The position numbers and the translations under genes were made by a program. Positions 22,617-31,045 of a DNA stretch of 31,045 nucleotides are shown here, piece after piece (position 1 is the first letter of the stretch; each line of letters opens with the position of its first letter). Where the stretch lies: IMG/VR virus record IMGVR_UViG_3300028767_000072, positions 1 to 31,045 of that record. One strand, 5' to 3'. This stretch comes from a virus. The notes beneath the pieces were generated by a model. It saw only the letters and a program-made list of their open reading frames with translations, had not been told where the DNA came from and made no database searches.

Positions 22617-25600
22617 TTAATTGCCTTCTAAAGTGTTTATTTTCGCTGTGAGTCCTTGAATTGCACCGATCAGATAAGGTATTAACTTGACATAATCAAC
22701 ACTTAAATATTCATCATTATAAACTGTATGTACCAATTCAGGAAGTACTTCTTTTAATTCCTGTGCAATTAATCCAACATCTTTTTTATCTGTTTTATTT
22801 GAATTTAATTCTTTTGCTTTCTCATTCCAATTGTATGATACAGGATTTAGTTGGTTGATAATATCTAATGAATTACCTATTGATTTAATATTACTTTTCA
22901 ATCTTTTATCTGATGCAGAATAAGCAGTGATTTCACCTGTTGCTTGAATATTCCCACTTATAATTGCACCTGCTCCAATAAATCTACCATTTGAAATAAT
23001 ATCACCTTTTGCCCCTATTGAACCGTTTCTTGCATTAATATATACTGTTCTTGTACCATCTCCATATATATTTCCCGCACTGCCTATAAAACCAATACCT
23101 TGCCAAGATTTAATGTCTATGTTGCAATTATCATAACTTGCATCATCCCCAGTTCCAACATATACCCCAGTACTATTAGCTACAGTAAACTGTGTTGCTT
23201 GTATTGAACCATTAAATTTAGCTGATCCAGATTCTAATGAAAATTGTATTTGTTTAGAGCCATTATAACCCATATATAATGAGTGTCCATATCCAGGAAT
23301 ATTATTATATGTATAACCTAAACCATATGCATTTGCAACAGATGCCCAACTATTTCCAATTGTCCAAATAACTTTATCAGTTGTGCCATTTTCATCATAA
23401 TCACCACACATTGCAACAGGTGATGTTGTTTTAAAATATGTATTGGTTGTTACTTTTGCTGTAAATTCCCCAGAACCTATAAATTTATGTCCATAACCAG
23501 TTTGAGTTGGTATATATTCAAAATTACCATTAGTGTTATTTCTACCAATAGTCATACTATATGTGGAATTACCAACTATAATATTATTTGCTGTTAAATT
23601 TCCATTTGCACTTACATTTGATGCAAATGTTGCTGTTTTATCACTATTCAAACTTAAAACTCTATCGCTCTCTTTATCACCTGAGTCACCAACATAGAAT
23701 TTTATATTTCCTGATGATTGTTTTGCAATTATAGATAGTTGTGCCCCACTACCCGAATAATCCTGAGTTAACCCATAGTATTCACCTGATGAATCCGATT
23801 TAAAAGTAAACAGTTTAGCTGCATAAGTGTAACCATAACCATTATCATATAAATCAATACCACCATAACCACCGTCAGATCTGATATTTGAAGTTGGCTT
23901 AATTTGATTTATATATAAAGTTCTTGCATTCCAATCAACTGTTGATAAATTTGAATTTTCATTATGCCAAAACTTTTTATAATTACCCCAATCCCCACCA
24001 CTTTGACTTCTATAATATAAATCAGAACCATCACAAACTAATATCTGTCTGTAATCTAGATTATCTGCAAATGGCATTTGTATGCCCTGTATCCAAGTTC
24101 CACCCGATGGTTTATTTATCGCATCGGCTGCACAATTAAAGAAACCATAATCATTGGGAATATTTGGGGTTAAAACATCAGATGAAAAATATGCATATCC
24201 TGCAAAATCACCTGCATTTAAACCATCCAATTTATCAGAATTGATTGAATAACCTGCTGTTAAACTACTTGCTGTTCCTGTTAATCCAGCACCATTTCCA
24301 ATAAATTGACTTGCTGAAATATCCCCCGAAAAATTACCATAGTTACCATAAATACCTTTCCATCTCTTCCCACTATCACCTAAGTAATAAGCATTATCTG
24401 CATTAGGTGTTAATCTATCTGCACTACTTGTAAAAATATTATCAGCAAAATATGTTGCATAAACTGTTGATGTAAATGTGGCTGTACCGTCATTTTTCAA
24501 CAGAAACATATTAGAACCTCCATTATTTTTAGCTTCGATTAGGTAATGACCTGAATTACCGTCCCCCCATAACGTTAATCTACCATCCGATGCAGGTGTA
24601 CCTCCTATTGATGAATTACCTCCAAATATTCCTATTCCATCCACCCACACACTACCACTTTGAGCACTTGTTGGGTTATTTTGGATATACTTACTATCTA
24701 AAGATACTCCTGCAATAGTTGGGGCAAAATCAAAATCAAATAATCCATTTCTATGAATTGTATAAACACCGCCCAAATATCCACCCGAATCGTCAAATCT
24801 ATACAATCTTAAATCACTGCCAACATTCCCACCCGTTTCAGGTGCTTGGCTTTCAAATTCCCATCTTAGTTTAGTTCCTACACTTGAGCCATTATATACT
24901 TGCATCACGGCTCCAAAAACTGTAGATCTAAATGTATTACTTACCTCTATTTCATCCCCCCACAATTTACCCAATCGACTTGCACTTGAACCTATTGTTT
25001 GTGGGGTTGATTGAGATGTTAGTACTGCACCTAAGTAATTGCCTAAATTGTTGTTGAATTGACTAAGATTTACAGGCTTATCAGTTAAAGAATTATAGCT
25101 TTTTTCTGATAAGTTATTTAGTGAGTGATTATGAGTTGATAAAGAAAATGTACTGCCCAAAGTAGCCGTAATTAAATTACCTGTTTTACTTATCGACGTG
25201 ATCGCATTCCCTGAACCCGTAACACTCAATGACGTTGCCGAACCACTCTCGACATTTACCAACCTACTATTGATTTGATTAATGGTGTAGGCGTTGAATG
25301 TGTCAGTAAGGTTCGAGTTATTGAAAGAACCGCCCAAGCTTGAAAGAGCATAGACCGTCTGTACAAGACCGCCACCACTACCGCCTACACCAACACCATA
25401 CGCACTCAAAAAGTCTGTTGAGTATACGCCTTTGTCAATCGATAAAAAGCCATTAGCATCAACAATTAAATTTACTGATTTAGTCCCATTGCTAATTGTT
25501 AAACCATTTAATGTTGTAGTATTATTTACATTTAAATTACCTGTTATTGTTCCTCCCGCTAATGGTAAATATGTTGATGTTGCTAATGCCTTTGTTAAAT

Positions 25601-27149
25601 ATAATGTTGCCGCATTTGTTATTGTTAAATAGGTTGACGATGCTTGTGACTTTGTTAAATATGTTCCTGCTGCTATACTTGTTGTTAAATATGTACTATT
25701 GTCATAACTAATAGTAGTTCCGCTGATTTTGACAAATCCCGAACCATTTAATTGCGGTTGCTTTGTGCCGATTAAATTAGTTACTGTTCCGGCAAAGTTC
25801 GGGTCGTTCCCGAGTGCATTTGCAAGCTCGTTAAGGGCATCCAAAGAAGCGGGTGCACTACCAATTAAATCATTAAACCTGCGATCCACATAAGCGGTTG
25901 ACGCTCCATTTGCCTCTAAAATTGAAATTCTCTTTTTCAGTTGTTGAGATGAAAAAGCATTGAAAGTGTTTGTTAAATCAGCATCTGAAAACGTGCCATC
26001 TGAAGCGTCTTGCAGGTCTTGATAACTAAACACTTGACTTATCAACCCTCCTCCTGAAACGCCAGTGCCTGAGCCAACGCCATATGCGCTAATTTCAACG
26101 TTCGAATATACTCCATTATCAATAAACAAAAAACCGTCGGAGTCTACTGATAAATTAACCGAATTAATTCCGTTTGTTATTGTTAACCCCCTAGTGGTAG
26201 TCGTCGCATTTACAGTCAAAGCTCCTGAAAGAGTGCCTCCAGTCAACAACAAATAAGAAGTCCAAGGAGTTTCGGTTATCCCGTATCCAGCGAATGTTGT
26301 GGGGTGTGAAGTTAGGTCAGAAAAAGCATGGCTATGATTTTTTAATGCGTAATTATCTGCGTACCCTTCGACGACAGATAATCTATTTGCTATTTTGCTT
26401 GTTGTGTAAGCATTAAAGGTAGAATCTAACGAAGAATTATCAAATTCTTGCGCAAGATCGTCATATCCAAAAACTTGCGATATAAGTCCGCCTGTTCCTC
26501 CCCCGCTTGGCATACCCGCGCCATACGCTGATATTTCATCTAAGCTGTAAACCGCCTTATCAATTAAAAGTTTACCATCACAATCAACCGTTAAGTTTAC
26601 GGTTTGATTTCCATTTGTTATAGCCAGCCCTCTAGTAGTGGTCAAACCGTAGGAGGTAAAAGTTTTAGCAACCCAATCAATAGTTGGTAAATTAGCGGTT
26701 AAAGCATTATAAACAGAGTTATCGTACACAATATCTGTGCCGTTTACTTTCAAATATCCGTTACCTGATAATTTGTTTTGTTTTCCGGATAATGCAGTTG
26801 CCACTGAATCTACCCAAGGAGTATCAGTTATGCCATATCCTGCAAATGTGGTCGGATGTGAAGTTAGGTCAGAAAAAGCATAGGTTGGGTTATTTGGTAA
26901 CGCCACAGAAATTACTCCTTCATTATCAATAGAGATACCGCCCCCGATACGAACACCCCCGAGCAAAGAAGAAGTTGCAATGGGCAAAACATATTCGGAA
27001 GACGAATTTAATTTTATTTGAGTTGCGATAGCCGCCGACAAGTTCAACGACAAACGAGCGATTGACTTTTCAGGACTTGAGTCATTCGTGTTTATTTGAA
27101 ACGCTTTAGCTATGTCGTCTTGAAATTGTGGATAATTTATTCCGCTCAT
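22617..27149 (-). CDS. Tail fibre with three repeat modules and S74 chaperone domain
   Basis: A 1510-residue fibre that probably sets host range. The N-terminus (1-90) is a likely attachment segment with VLPIATSSLLGGVRIGGG. Residues 172-260, 317-411 and 545-634 are three versions of a module with a shared TTTRGL-ITNG, VNL-VD-DG, ID--VYS and ISAYG core. Between them lie AFSDLTSHPTTFAGYGIT segments (residues 91 and 275) and YLT/YLPLAGG-type fibre repeats (486-540). Around residues 1005-1070 a pyocin-knob-like stretch (ILVCDGSDLYYRSQSGG, then KFWHNEN) appears. The C-terminal 98 residues are a peptidase S74 intramolecular chaperone: SDKRLKSNI with nucleophile Ser1413 and Lys1418, then VGLIAQEL and VDYVKLIPYLI. 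Mature fibre would be released by self-cleavage before Ser1413. The distal half is CpG-poor compared with the rest of the window. Confidence 0.9.
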   Translation of the reverse strand: MSGINYPQFQDDIAKAFQINTNDSSPEKSIARLSLNLSAAIATQIKLNSSSEYVLPIATSSLLGGVRIGGGISIDNEGVISVALPNNPTYAFSDLTSHPTTFAGYGITDTPWVDSVATALSGKQNKLSGNGYLKVNGTDIVYDNSVYNALTANLPTIDWVAKTFTSYGLTTTRGLAITNGNQTVNLTVDCDGKLLIDKAVYSLDEISAYGAGMPSGGGTGGLISQVFGYDDLAQEFDNSSLDSTFNAYTTSKIANRLSVVEGYADNYALKNHSHAFSDLTSHPTTFAGYGITETPWTSYLLLTGGTLSGALTVNATTTTRGLTITNGINSVNLSVDSDGFLFIDNGVYSNVEISAYGVGSGTGVSGGGLISQVFSYQDLQDASDGTFSDADLTNTFNAFSSQQLKKRISILEANGASTAYVDRRFNDLIGSAPASLDALNELANALGNDPNFAGTVTNLIGTKQPQLNGSGFVKISGTTISYDNSTYLTTSIAAGTYLTKSQASSTYLTITNAATLYLTKALATSTYLPLAGGTITGNLNVNNTTTLNGLTISNGTKSVNLIVDANGFLSIDKGVYSTDFLSAYGVGVGGSGGGLVQTVYALSSLGGSFNNSNLTDTFNAYTINQINSRLVNVESGSATSLSVTGSGNAITSISKTGNLITATLGSTFSLSTHNHSLNNLSEKSYNSLTDKPVNLSQFNNNLGNYLGAVLTSQSTPQTIGSSASRLGKLWGDEIEVSNTFRSTVFGAVMQVYNGSSVGTKLRWEFESQAPETGGNVGSDLRLYRFDDSGGYLGGVYTIHRNGLFDFDFAPTIAGVSLDSKYIQNNPTSAQSGSVWVDGIGIFGGNSSIGGTPASDGRLTLWGDGNSGHYLIEAKNNGGSNMFLLKNDGTATFTSTVYATYFADNIFTSSADRLTPNADNAYYLGDSGKRWKGIYGNYGNFSGDISASQFIGNGAGLTGTASSLTAGYSINSDKLDGLNAGDFAGYAYFSSDVLTPNIPNDYGFFNCAADAINKPSGGTWIQGIQMPFADNLDYRQILVCDGSDLYYRSQSGGDWGNYKKFWHNENSNLSTVDWNARTLYINQIKPTSNIRSDGGYGGIDLYDNGYGYTYAAKLFTFKSDSSGEYYGLTQDYSGSGAQLSIIAKQSSGNIKFYVGDSGDKESDRVLSLNSDKTATFASNVSANGNLTANNIIVGNSTYSMTIGRNNTNGNFEYIPTQTGYGHKFIGSGEFTAKVTTNTYFKTTSPVAMCGDYDENGTTDKVIWTIGNSWASVANAYGLGYTYNNIPGYGHSLYMGYNGSKQIQFSLESGSAKFNGSIQATQFTVANSTGVYVGTGDDASYDNCNIDIKSWQGIGFIGSAGNIYGDGTRTVYINARNGSIGAKGDIISNGRFIGAGAIISGNIQATGEITAYSASDKRLKSNIKSIGNSLDIINQLNPVSYNWNEKAKELNSNKTDKKDVGLIAQELKEVLPELVHTVYNDEYLSVDYVKLIPYLIGAIQGLTAKINTLEGN
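25248..25517 (-). repeat. Tail-fibre module, copy 3
   Basis: Encodes residues 545-634. It keeps the module order (LNGLTISNG, SVNLIVDANGFLSID, YSTDFLSAYGVG, GGLVQTVY, LTDTFNAYTINQINSRL) but has diverged most, and its DNA uses more A/T-rich, CpG-poor codons than copies 1 and 2. Confidence 0.8.
25917..26201 (-). repeat. Tail-fibre module, copy 2
   Basis: Encodes residues 317-411 with TTTRGLTITNG, SVNLSVDSDGFLFID, YSNVEISAYGVG, GGLISQVFSYQDL and LTNTFNAFSSQQLKKRISILE. It contains a small insertion relative to copy 1 in the segment before LTNTFNAF. Confidence 0.8.
26305..26881 (-). repeat. Exact 25-bp direct repeat flanking fibre module 1
   Basis: The same 25 bases occur at 26305-26329 and 26857-26881, both encoding AFSDLTSHP-type sequence (beginning at residues 91 and 275). 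The copies are 552 bases apart, a multiple of three, so recombination between them would delete or add one module in frame. Confidence 0.85.
26370..26636 (-). repeat. Tail-fibre module, copy 1
   Basis: Encodes residues 172-260 with TTRGLAITNG, TVNLTVDCDGKLLID, YSLDEISAYGAG, GGLISQVFGYDDL and LDSTFNAYTTSKIANRLSVVE. It is flanked on both sides by the AFSDLTSHP segments. Confidence 0.8.
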
Positions 27150-27164
27150 GTTTTAACTCTTTAA

Positions 27165-28367
27165 TTATATTGTAGCTAACACAGATTGTTGAAAAGAATA
27201 ATCAGGTTCATTTGGATAATAAAACGAACTTAGCACACCCGCGTTATCATATATCAGATTACCATCTAAATCCCGTATTACAAACCCTCTAATCCTTGGT
27301 AATTGACCTTTCGGTACGTTCGTGTCAGCGCGAGGGTAAAAGTTTGTATCAGGCACATAACGGACGTCAGTTGTATTTTGAGCCACGAACAATAGATTTT
27401 CCCATTCTATCTTATCGCCATCTTTCCAAAATCTGTAATCGAAAAGTTTCGACATTTGAATTTGTAAATCTTTTCTCACTGTATCTTTATCCGCCGCTGG
27501 ATTTATGTCCAACCTGAATTGTATATCAACTAAAAACCATTTCACGTTATTCAGTTGCAATGAAAAGGTAGAGGCATCGGTATAATTCAAAAATTCGCTT
27601 ATTGATAAAAATTCTTCAGACCTTGACACCATATCATTTATTTCGTCGGTCGTAAAGTCTTGCCCGTTACACGGAACAATGGTTAGGTTTAATTTACCTG
27701 AAGCGTCAACTCCGCCCTTGATAACCCTCAAGACGTTATTATTGATTTTCATCAATATTTGCTCAATATAAGAAATTGTATTTCTTGCTAATTGATTAAC
27801 GCTTTCCTTTACCCGTATTCGATAAGTATCGTCACTTTCAGAGTCTGTGCCTCCAATTGCTTGATATTCGTTAGTGCAAGAAATATGACCTTGCGGAATT
27901 ACGGACATTCTATTTATAGAAACTGGGTCTACTTTTGTACGTATGCCCGTCGAGTCGCTCTTTACTTTTGCATATTCAAACCCTTGAGATCCTATGGTCA
28001 CATCCGTTTCAAGAGAAAAATAAATACCGCTCGTACTTATGAATTTATTATCAACGGCTGAATAATAAGTTCCTGCATCTGCTACCAAACGAATGTAGGT
28101 CGAGCTTCCGGAAGCAGGAAATCTTTCAGATACGCCTTTTCTTTTAGCTGCTTCGTCAAGATAACTGCCATATGAAGAGTCCGGAAATATATGCCCCTCA
28201 ACTACAGCTTGATTCACTAAACACTTTTGGCCAATTTTCCCTACACCATAACCTATGCCGTTGAGCACAGATTCATTTGATATGTCGTTTACCTTATCGG
28301 TCTTATTTAAAAATATTTCCAAGAATATTTGCTTCAACTCTTGAACTGTGCTTACTTTAGTTATCAT
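27165..28367 (-). CDS. Baseplate J / gp6-like wedge protein
   Basis: Structural protein of the baseplate wedge that ties spike-side parts to the fibres in contractile tails. Signatures of the family are YGSYLDEAAKRKGVSERFPAS, read here as G-SYLDE-A-R-GV (66-80), then GTYYSAVDNKFISTSGIYF (99-117), the G-F-YAKVKSDSTG pattern (129-141), and GGTDSESDDTYRIRVKES (172-189), the best diagnostic of the J family. The second half (about 220-400) carries beta segments and an RIRGF end. At 400 residues it is in the usual range (300-660). Its ATG overlaps the stop of the upstream gene as ATGA, and the fibre gene follows 15 bases after its stop. Confidence 0.85.
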   Translation of the reverse strand: MITKVSTVQELKQIFLEIFLNKTDKVNDISNESVLNGIGYGVGKIGQKCLVNQAVVEGHIFPDSSYGSYLDEAAKRKGVSERFPASGSSTYIRLVADAGTYYSAVDNKFISTSGIYFSLETDVTIGSQGFEYAKVKSDSTGIRTKVDPVSINRMSVIPQGHISCTNEYQAIGGTDSESDDTYRIRVKESVNQLARNTISYIEQILMKINNNVLRVIKGGVDASGKLNLTIVPCNGQDFTTDEINDMVSRSEEFLSISEFLNYTDASTFSLQLNNVKWFLVDIQFRLDINPAADKDTVRKDLQIQMSKLFDYRFWKDGDKIEWENLLFVAQNTTDVRYVPDTNFYPRADTNVPKGQLPRIRGFVIRDLDGNLIYDNAGVLSSFYYPNEPDYSFQQSVLATI

Positions 28368-29284
28368 ATACTTATCTTTTGCTCAGTTTTGTAATTATAT
28401 TTGGTCTTGATATCGCAAGTCAATGTCATGTCCCCGTCGGAAAAATTGAAACTCTTTACATTTACGTATTCAAACAAATCGTTTTGCATGAACGTGTTTG
28501 TGATATCTTCCACTAAAATAGGATATGAAAATTGTTTAACCGTACTTCCTGATATCAGCGACATATCCTTGCCGAATAAGGGATTTTCCGGAACATCCCC
28601 TCGATTTAATTCTAATAATATAACACACTTTTGGTCTACATTATCGCGATATTGAACTATTTCTAAATCATTATCGATAAAAGTTATTTCTTTACAAATG
28701 TCTTTACCATAAATTCTTTCGCCTATTGGTTGGTCTAATATCGTGGTCACGACTATGTCCGTTGCGTTATTCACAAAAGCACTTATGGATTTAAGTTCAT
28801 CAATTTCCCAATCTGACTCTTCCAAATCGTTATTCAGCATCAAATCAACCCAATCGTAACTTTCGCCGCTTACATTCTTAATTGAATTGGCCACATCTTC
28901 CATCGTCCTCATGCCTCCTACGGTAGTGTCTACTTGTATATAAGGTTTATACCCATATTTTGTTTTTGAAGTTCTTAAAAATTTGGGTAGTTTGTTTATC
29001 TTCTCTAATGTAACATTCAAAGTTTCCACTAAATCCATTAGTTCCCAATATCCACAAGTGGAAAATTTAGAAGAGAAATTCTTAAATTGAACGCCCAATA
29101 ATACGCAATCCTTTGTTAATTTAGATAGCGAGTTCAAATGAACATTATCAATTGAGTCAGACTCCCCCGAAAAGTATTGAAGAACTATTGGATACGAATT
29201 AAGCATGAACAACCGATAGTCGTTCAAGAAATTTAATAACGGGTATTTTGTTACTTTTTCAAATTCGTATATTATTGAATCCAT
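28364..29284 (-). CDS. Putative baseplate protein (gp25/XkdS-position protein)
   Basis: A 306-residue protein in the slot between spike-side genes and J, where contractile phages usually encode a gp25/GPW or XkdS-like wedge subunit. The N-terminal half is mostly helical (EKVTKYPLLNFLNDYRLFML, then WELMDLVETLNVTLEKINKL). The C-terminal third (LNRGDVPENPLFGKDMSLI, then YPILVEDITNTFM, then VKSFNFSDGDMTLTCDIKT) has the G-D-P-NP-FG-D order and final beta strands seen in gp25/XkdS-type domains. This likeness is weak and read by eye. It overlaps the J gene start by four bases. Confidence 0.5.
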   Translation of the reverse strand: MDSIIYEFEKVTKYPLLNFLNDYRLFMLNSYPIVLQYFSGESDSIDNVHLNSLSKLTKDCVLLGVQFKNFSSKFSTCGYWELMDLVETLNVTLEKINKLPKFLRTSKTKYGYKPYIQVDTTVGGMRTMEDVANSIKNVSGESYDWVDLMLNNDLEESDWEIDELKSISAFVNNATDIVVTTILDQPIGERIYGKDICKEITFIDNDLEIVQYRDNVDQKCVILLELNRGDVPENPLFGKDMSLISGSTVKQFSYPILVEDITNTFMQNDLFEYVNVKSFNFSDGDMTLTCDIKTKYNYKTEQKISI

Positions 29285-29287
29285 CTG

Positions 29288-30052
29288 TTATAATTTTAAA
29301 GCCATGCCGAAGTTCTTAATTGAACTCGTTATTAAATTATTCAACAATTTAGCTATTTGAGAACTTGCAACCGTAGTCAAAAATTTCTTCATATCTTTGT
29401 TTCCAGAGAAACTACTTTTTATGATGTTCCCGTCGGCTACCGCTTTTAATTCCACTGAATAAAACCAAAGCATATTATTTTCCACACCTTGAGAAAATGA
29501 TTGCTGAAGCGGCTCAACTACGTACGATGTATTAAGCGCGTAATTGTTGAATATTAAGACATGGGGCTTCTTTTTGTCATCAAGTTCCCAAGCTGATTCG
29601 AGAATATTCTCCATCATCTTCAGAAGACCAAAACCAGTTTTAATCAATAAATTTTCTTTCCCTATTTTTACACCCGTATTTCCTCCAAAAAACGGGATTG
29701 TTGATACGTTACCCGTAGGTTGCACACCAGTAATCAATCGCAATTTCCTTCCAAAACAACCTTGCAACGAAACGTCACGAGGGCAAAATGTATCATTAAA
29801 TAATGTAGTTACGCCTGTATTAGTCTTTGTTATCGTTGCTATTTGAGTCTTGGAGTCCATTATATTATTAGGCATTACCGTGAAAGTCATATACCCTTTT
29901 GTAACCCCTGAACTATCAATCAATTCCAAAGAACAAAGATAATATTCTATTTCATCTGGATAAAGCGCATGTAATGCTGCTCTTCCCATAGAAGATGTGG
30001 CTGAAGCCAAACCTGAAGCGGCACTGTTTAATCCATTAGAAAATAAATCCAT
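29288..30052 (-). CDS. Putative tail-tube or baseplate-hub protein
   Basis: A 254-residue protein. A Ser/Ala/Gly-rich helical N-terminus (NGLNSAASGLASATSSMGRAA) is followed by a beta-rich middle containing FTVMPNNIMDSKT, TKTNTGVTTLF and VSLQGCFGRKLR. This order (VMP-NI, TNTG, a strand with QGCFGR) recalls hub-associated proteins of contractile phages that cap the tube. The C-terminal 60 residues are helical and basic (MKKFLTTVASSQIAKLLNNLI). It lies between the spike and the wedge-side genes, one base from the spike gene. The exact part it forms cannot be named from the sequence. Confidence 0.5.
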   Translation of the reverse strand: MDLFSNGLNSAASGLASATSSMGRAALHALYPDEIEYYLCSLELIDSSGVTKGYMTFTVMPNNIMDSKTQIATITKTNTGVTTLFNDTFCPRDVSLQGCFGRKLRLITGVQPTGNVSTIPFFGGNTGVKIGKENLLIKTGFGLLKMMENILESAWELDDKKKPHVLIFNNYALNTSYVVEPLQQSFSQGVENNMLWFYSVELKAVADGNIIKSSFSGNKDMKKFLTTVASSQIAKLLNNLITSSIKNFGMALKL

Positions 30053-30053
30053 A

Positions 30054-30950
30054 TTAATCTGTATTTGAAAGCTTAGACAACAAACTGCTGAGTTTACCTT
30101 TAATAGTTGTTAATTTTAAGACTGATGGCGGCGAAAGCACAGCAGTTGGCATTGATACGGACAGTACCATAGTCGATATTGCGTCTATTAATTCTCCTAA
30201 CAGGTCGTTCATTGAATTTCCTAAAACTAATGGTTGCTTACCAGAGCCCAAGTTTATAGTTTTTGATTCAATTTTTATTTCGTTCTTCGTTGCGGTTATC
30301 TTGTTGTCAAATTCATCTGTGTAAGTAAGACCCTCTCCTAACACGTACTCGATACTGCCCTTCGTTACCCCCTCTTCCGTAACATTCAAATTCAGGTTAC
30401 CGCTTGTGCTTATGTTTATTTCTTTATCTGAAGTTATGTTGAGTTGGTTATCGCAATAAATGTCAACCATTGAGTCTTCATTTTCGCTGTTCACTTTTAT
30501 CTTAAGATTTGCCGGATTATCTTTATCTCCCAGCAAACTTATTTGCAAAATAGATTCTTCGCCGTCCATAAAAAATTCGACAGTTTTTGAAGAACCATTT
30601 CCACGAACTAAACGATATTGGTTTCTATCCATCAAAAATCCGTTCCCCTCTTTTGTCAGATATGCGACTATGATTGGTAATCCAGAAACTCCATCTTTTA
30701 TCCAAACGACTGGAGTACCAAACCCGTTGTCTTCGGGGAAATGTATGTTTTCCATTACATACGGCGGGCACATCACATTGTTAAAAAAACCGTAACCTCT
30801 ACCGCCTTGTATCGTAACCCTATGAGTCAGATAGCAATCGTTTATATACCCTTCTCGTTCGTTTTCGTCAGGCACTACCACATACCCTACTCCACCGTTG
30901 CCGATATCAAGATTGTTGTTGTGTATGCCTAGAATATCTTTTTGCTGCAT
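30054..30950 (-). CDS. gpV/gp5-like baseplate spike protein
   Basis: The membrane-piercing tip of a contractile tail. After an N-terminal segment with GGVGYVVVPD (19-28), residues 65-112 show an OB-type pattern (GTPVVWIKDGVSGLPIIVAYL) usual for spike bases. Residues about 120-235 alternate short beta strands (LKIKVNS, MVDIYCDNQLNITSDKEINIST, GNLNLNV, NKITATKNEIKIESKTINLG) as in the trimeric beta-helix of gp5/gpV. A C-terminal helical tail follows (MNDLLGELIDAISTMVLSV, then SLLSKLS), as in many gpV-like proteins that lack a separate tip. No lysozyme domain is present. At 298 residues it is smaller than T4 gp5 (575) and larger than P2 gpV (211). Confidence 0.75.
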   Translation of the reverse strand: MQQKDILGIHNNNLDIGNGGVGYVVVPDENEREGYINDCYLTHRVTIQGGRGYGFFNNVMCPPYVMENIHFPEDNGFGTPVVWIKDGVSGLPIIVAYLTKEGNGFLMDRNQYRLVRGNGSSKTVEFFMDGEESILQISLLGDKDNPANLKIKVNSENEDSMVDIYCDNQLNITSDKEINISTSGNLNLNVTEEGVTKGSIEYVLGEGLTYTDEFDNKITATKNEIKIESKTINLGSGKQPLVLGNSMNDLLGELIDAISTMVLSVSMPTAVLSPPSVLKLTTIKGKLSSLLSKLSNTD

Positions 30951-30954
30951 GTGA

Positions 30955-31045
30955 TTATTTTGTATTTAATCTACCGTGTTTTATCAATTGTTCTTTTCTC
31001 ATAAAATATCCGAATACTTCTTTGTTTACCTTCCATTTAGACATA
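30955..31045 (-). CDS. C-terminal end of an unidentified gene cut by the window
   Basis: An open frame runs from the window edge to a TAA at 30955-30957 and ends with MSKWKVNKEVFGYFMRKEQ plus ten more residues. The first Met visible is at 31042-31044, so this is either a 29-residue peptide or, more likely, the basic tail of a longer tail or baseplate protein. It ends 4 bases before the spike start. Confidence 0.45.
   Translation of the reverse strand, partial: MSKWKVNKEVFGYFMRKEQLIKHGRLNTK

Noticed and set aside
25248-26881. Fibre repeats as a diversity-generating retroelement target
   Set aside because: No reverse transcriptase or template repeat is present in the window, and the differences between modules are not focused on adenine positions.
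27906-27917. TATAAATA on the minus strand, identical to the T4 late promoter box
   Set aside because: It lies inside the J-like baseplate gene far from any gene start, and such a string is expected by chance in AT-rich DNA.
1-31045. tRNA genes, CRISPR arrays, integrase or insertion sequences
   Set aside because: No cloverleaf, regular spaced repeats, recombinase motifs or terminal inverted repeats were seen in the few short non-coding gaps or within genes.

Overview
The window reads as part of the genome of a large tailed phage with a contractile (myovirus-type) tail, probably infecting a member of the Bacteroidetes. Every supported gene lies on the minus strand, so transcription runs from the high to the low coordinates. 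Genes are packed tightly, with ATGA, TAATG and TGATG junctions. No rRNA, tRNA, CRISPR array, integrase or transposase was seen. The host guess rests on AT-rich DNA, A/T-rich leaders without convincing Shine-Dalgarno sequences, and one good Bacteroidetes-type -7 element (TAnnTTTG) upstream of the sigma-like gene; it is an inference.

Right part (16158-31045), virion genes. In transcription order there is a gene end cut by the window edge, a gpV/gp5-like baseplate spike, two baseplate-type proteins, a J/gp6-like baseplate wedge protein, and a 1510-residue tail fibre with a C-terminal S74 self-cleaving chaperone. Six further proteins of unknown function follow; position suggests baseplate, fibre or adhesin parts. 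The block ends at a rho-independent terminator (16105-16136). The fibre gene is visibly mosaic: its promoter-proximal part holds three copies of a roughly 90-residue module, and its distal half is strongly CpG-depleted.

Middle and left part (1-15866), replication, recombination, transcription and nucleotide genes. In transcription order these are a UvsW-like SF2 helicase, a small four-cysteine protein, a DnaB-type helicase, a GIY-YIG homing endonuclease, a DnaG-type primase, a small unknown protein, a sigma-like factor behind its own promoter, a Lys/Ala/Glu-rich multidomain protein with its own terminator, a thymidylate-synthase-family enzyme, a full-length bacterial-type DNA polymerase III alpha subunit, an HD-domain nucleotidase, a DUF1599 (MazG-like) protein, a possible UvsY-like mediator, a gp32-like ssDNA-binding protein with a duplicated C-terminal module, a terminator, and the start of a UvsX/RecA recombinase.

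Together these make a nearly self-sufficient replisome that joins T4-style recombination functions to a cellular-type family C polymerase. It is paired with a nucleotide-pool cassette (thymidylate synthase family, HD nucleotidase, DUF1599) and a phage sigma factor that may switch transcription to later genes. I saw no clearly new defence or anti-defence system. The most notable points are the nucleotide cassette beside the polymerase, the mosaic fibre gene, the related acidic/basic linkers of the ssDNA-binding protein and the 348-residue protein, and a palindrome just upstream of the ssDNA-binding protein's start codon.
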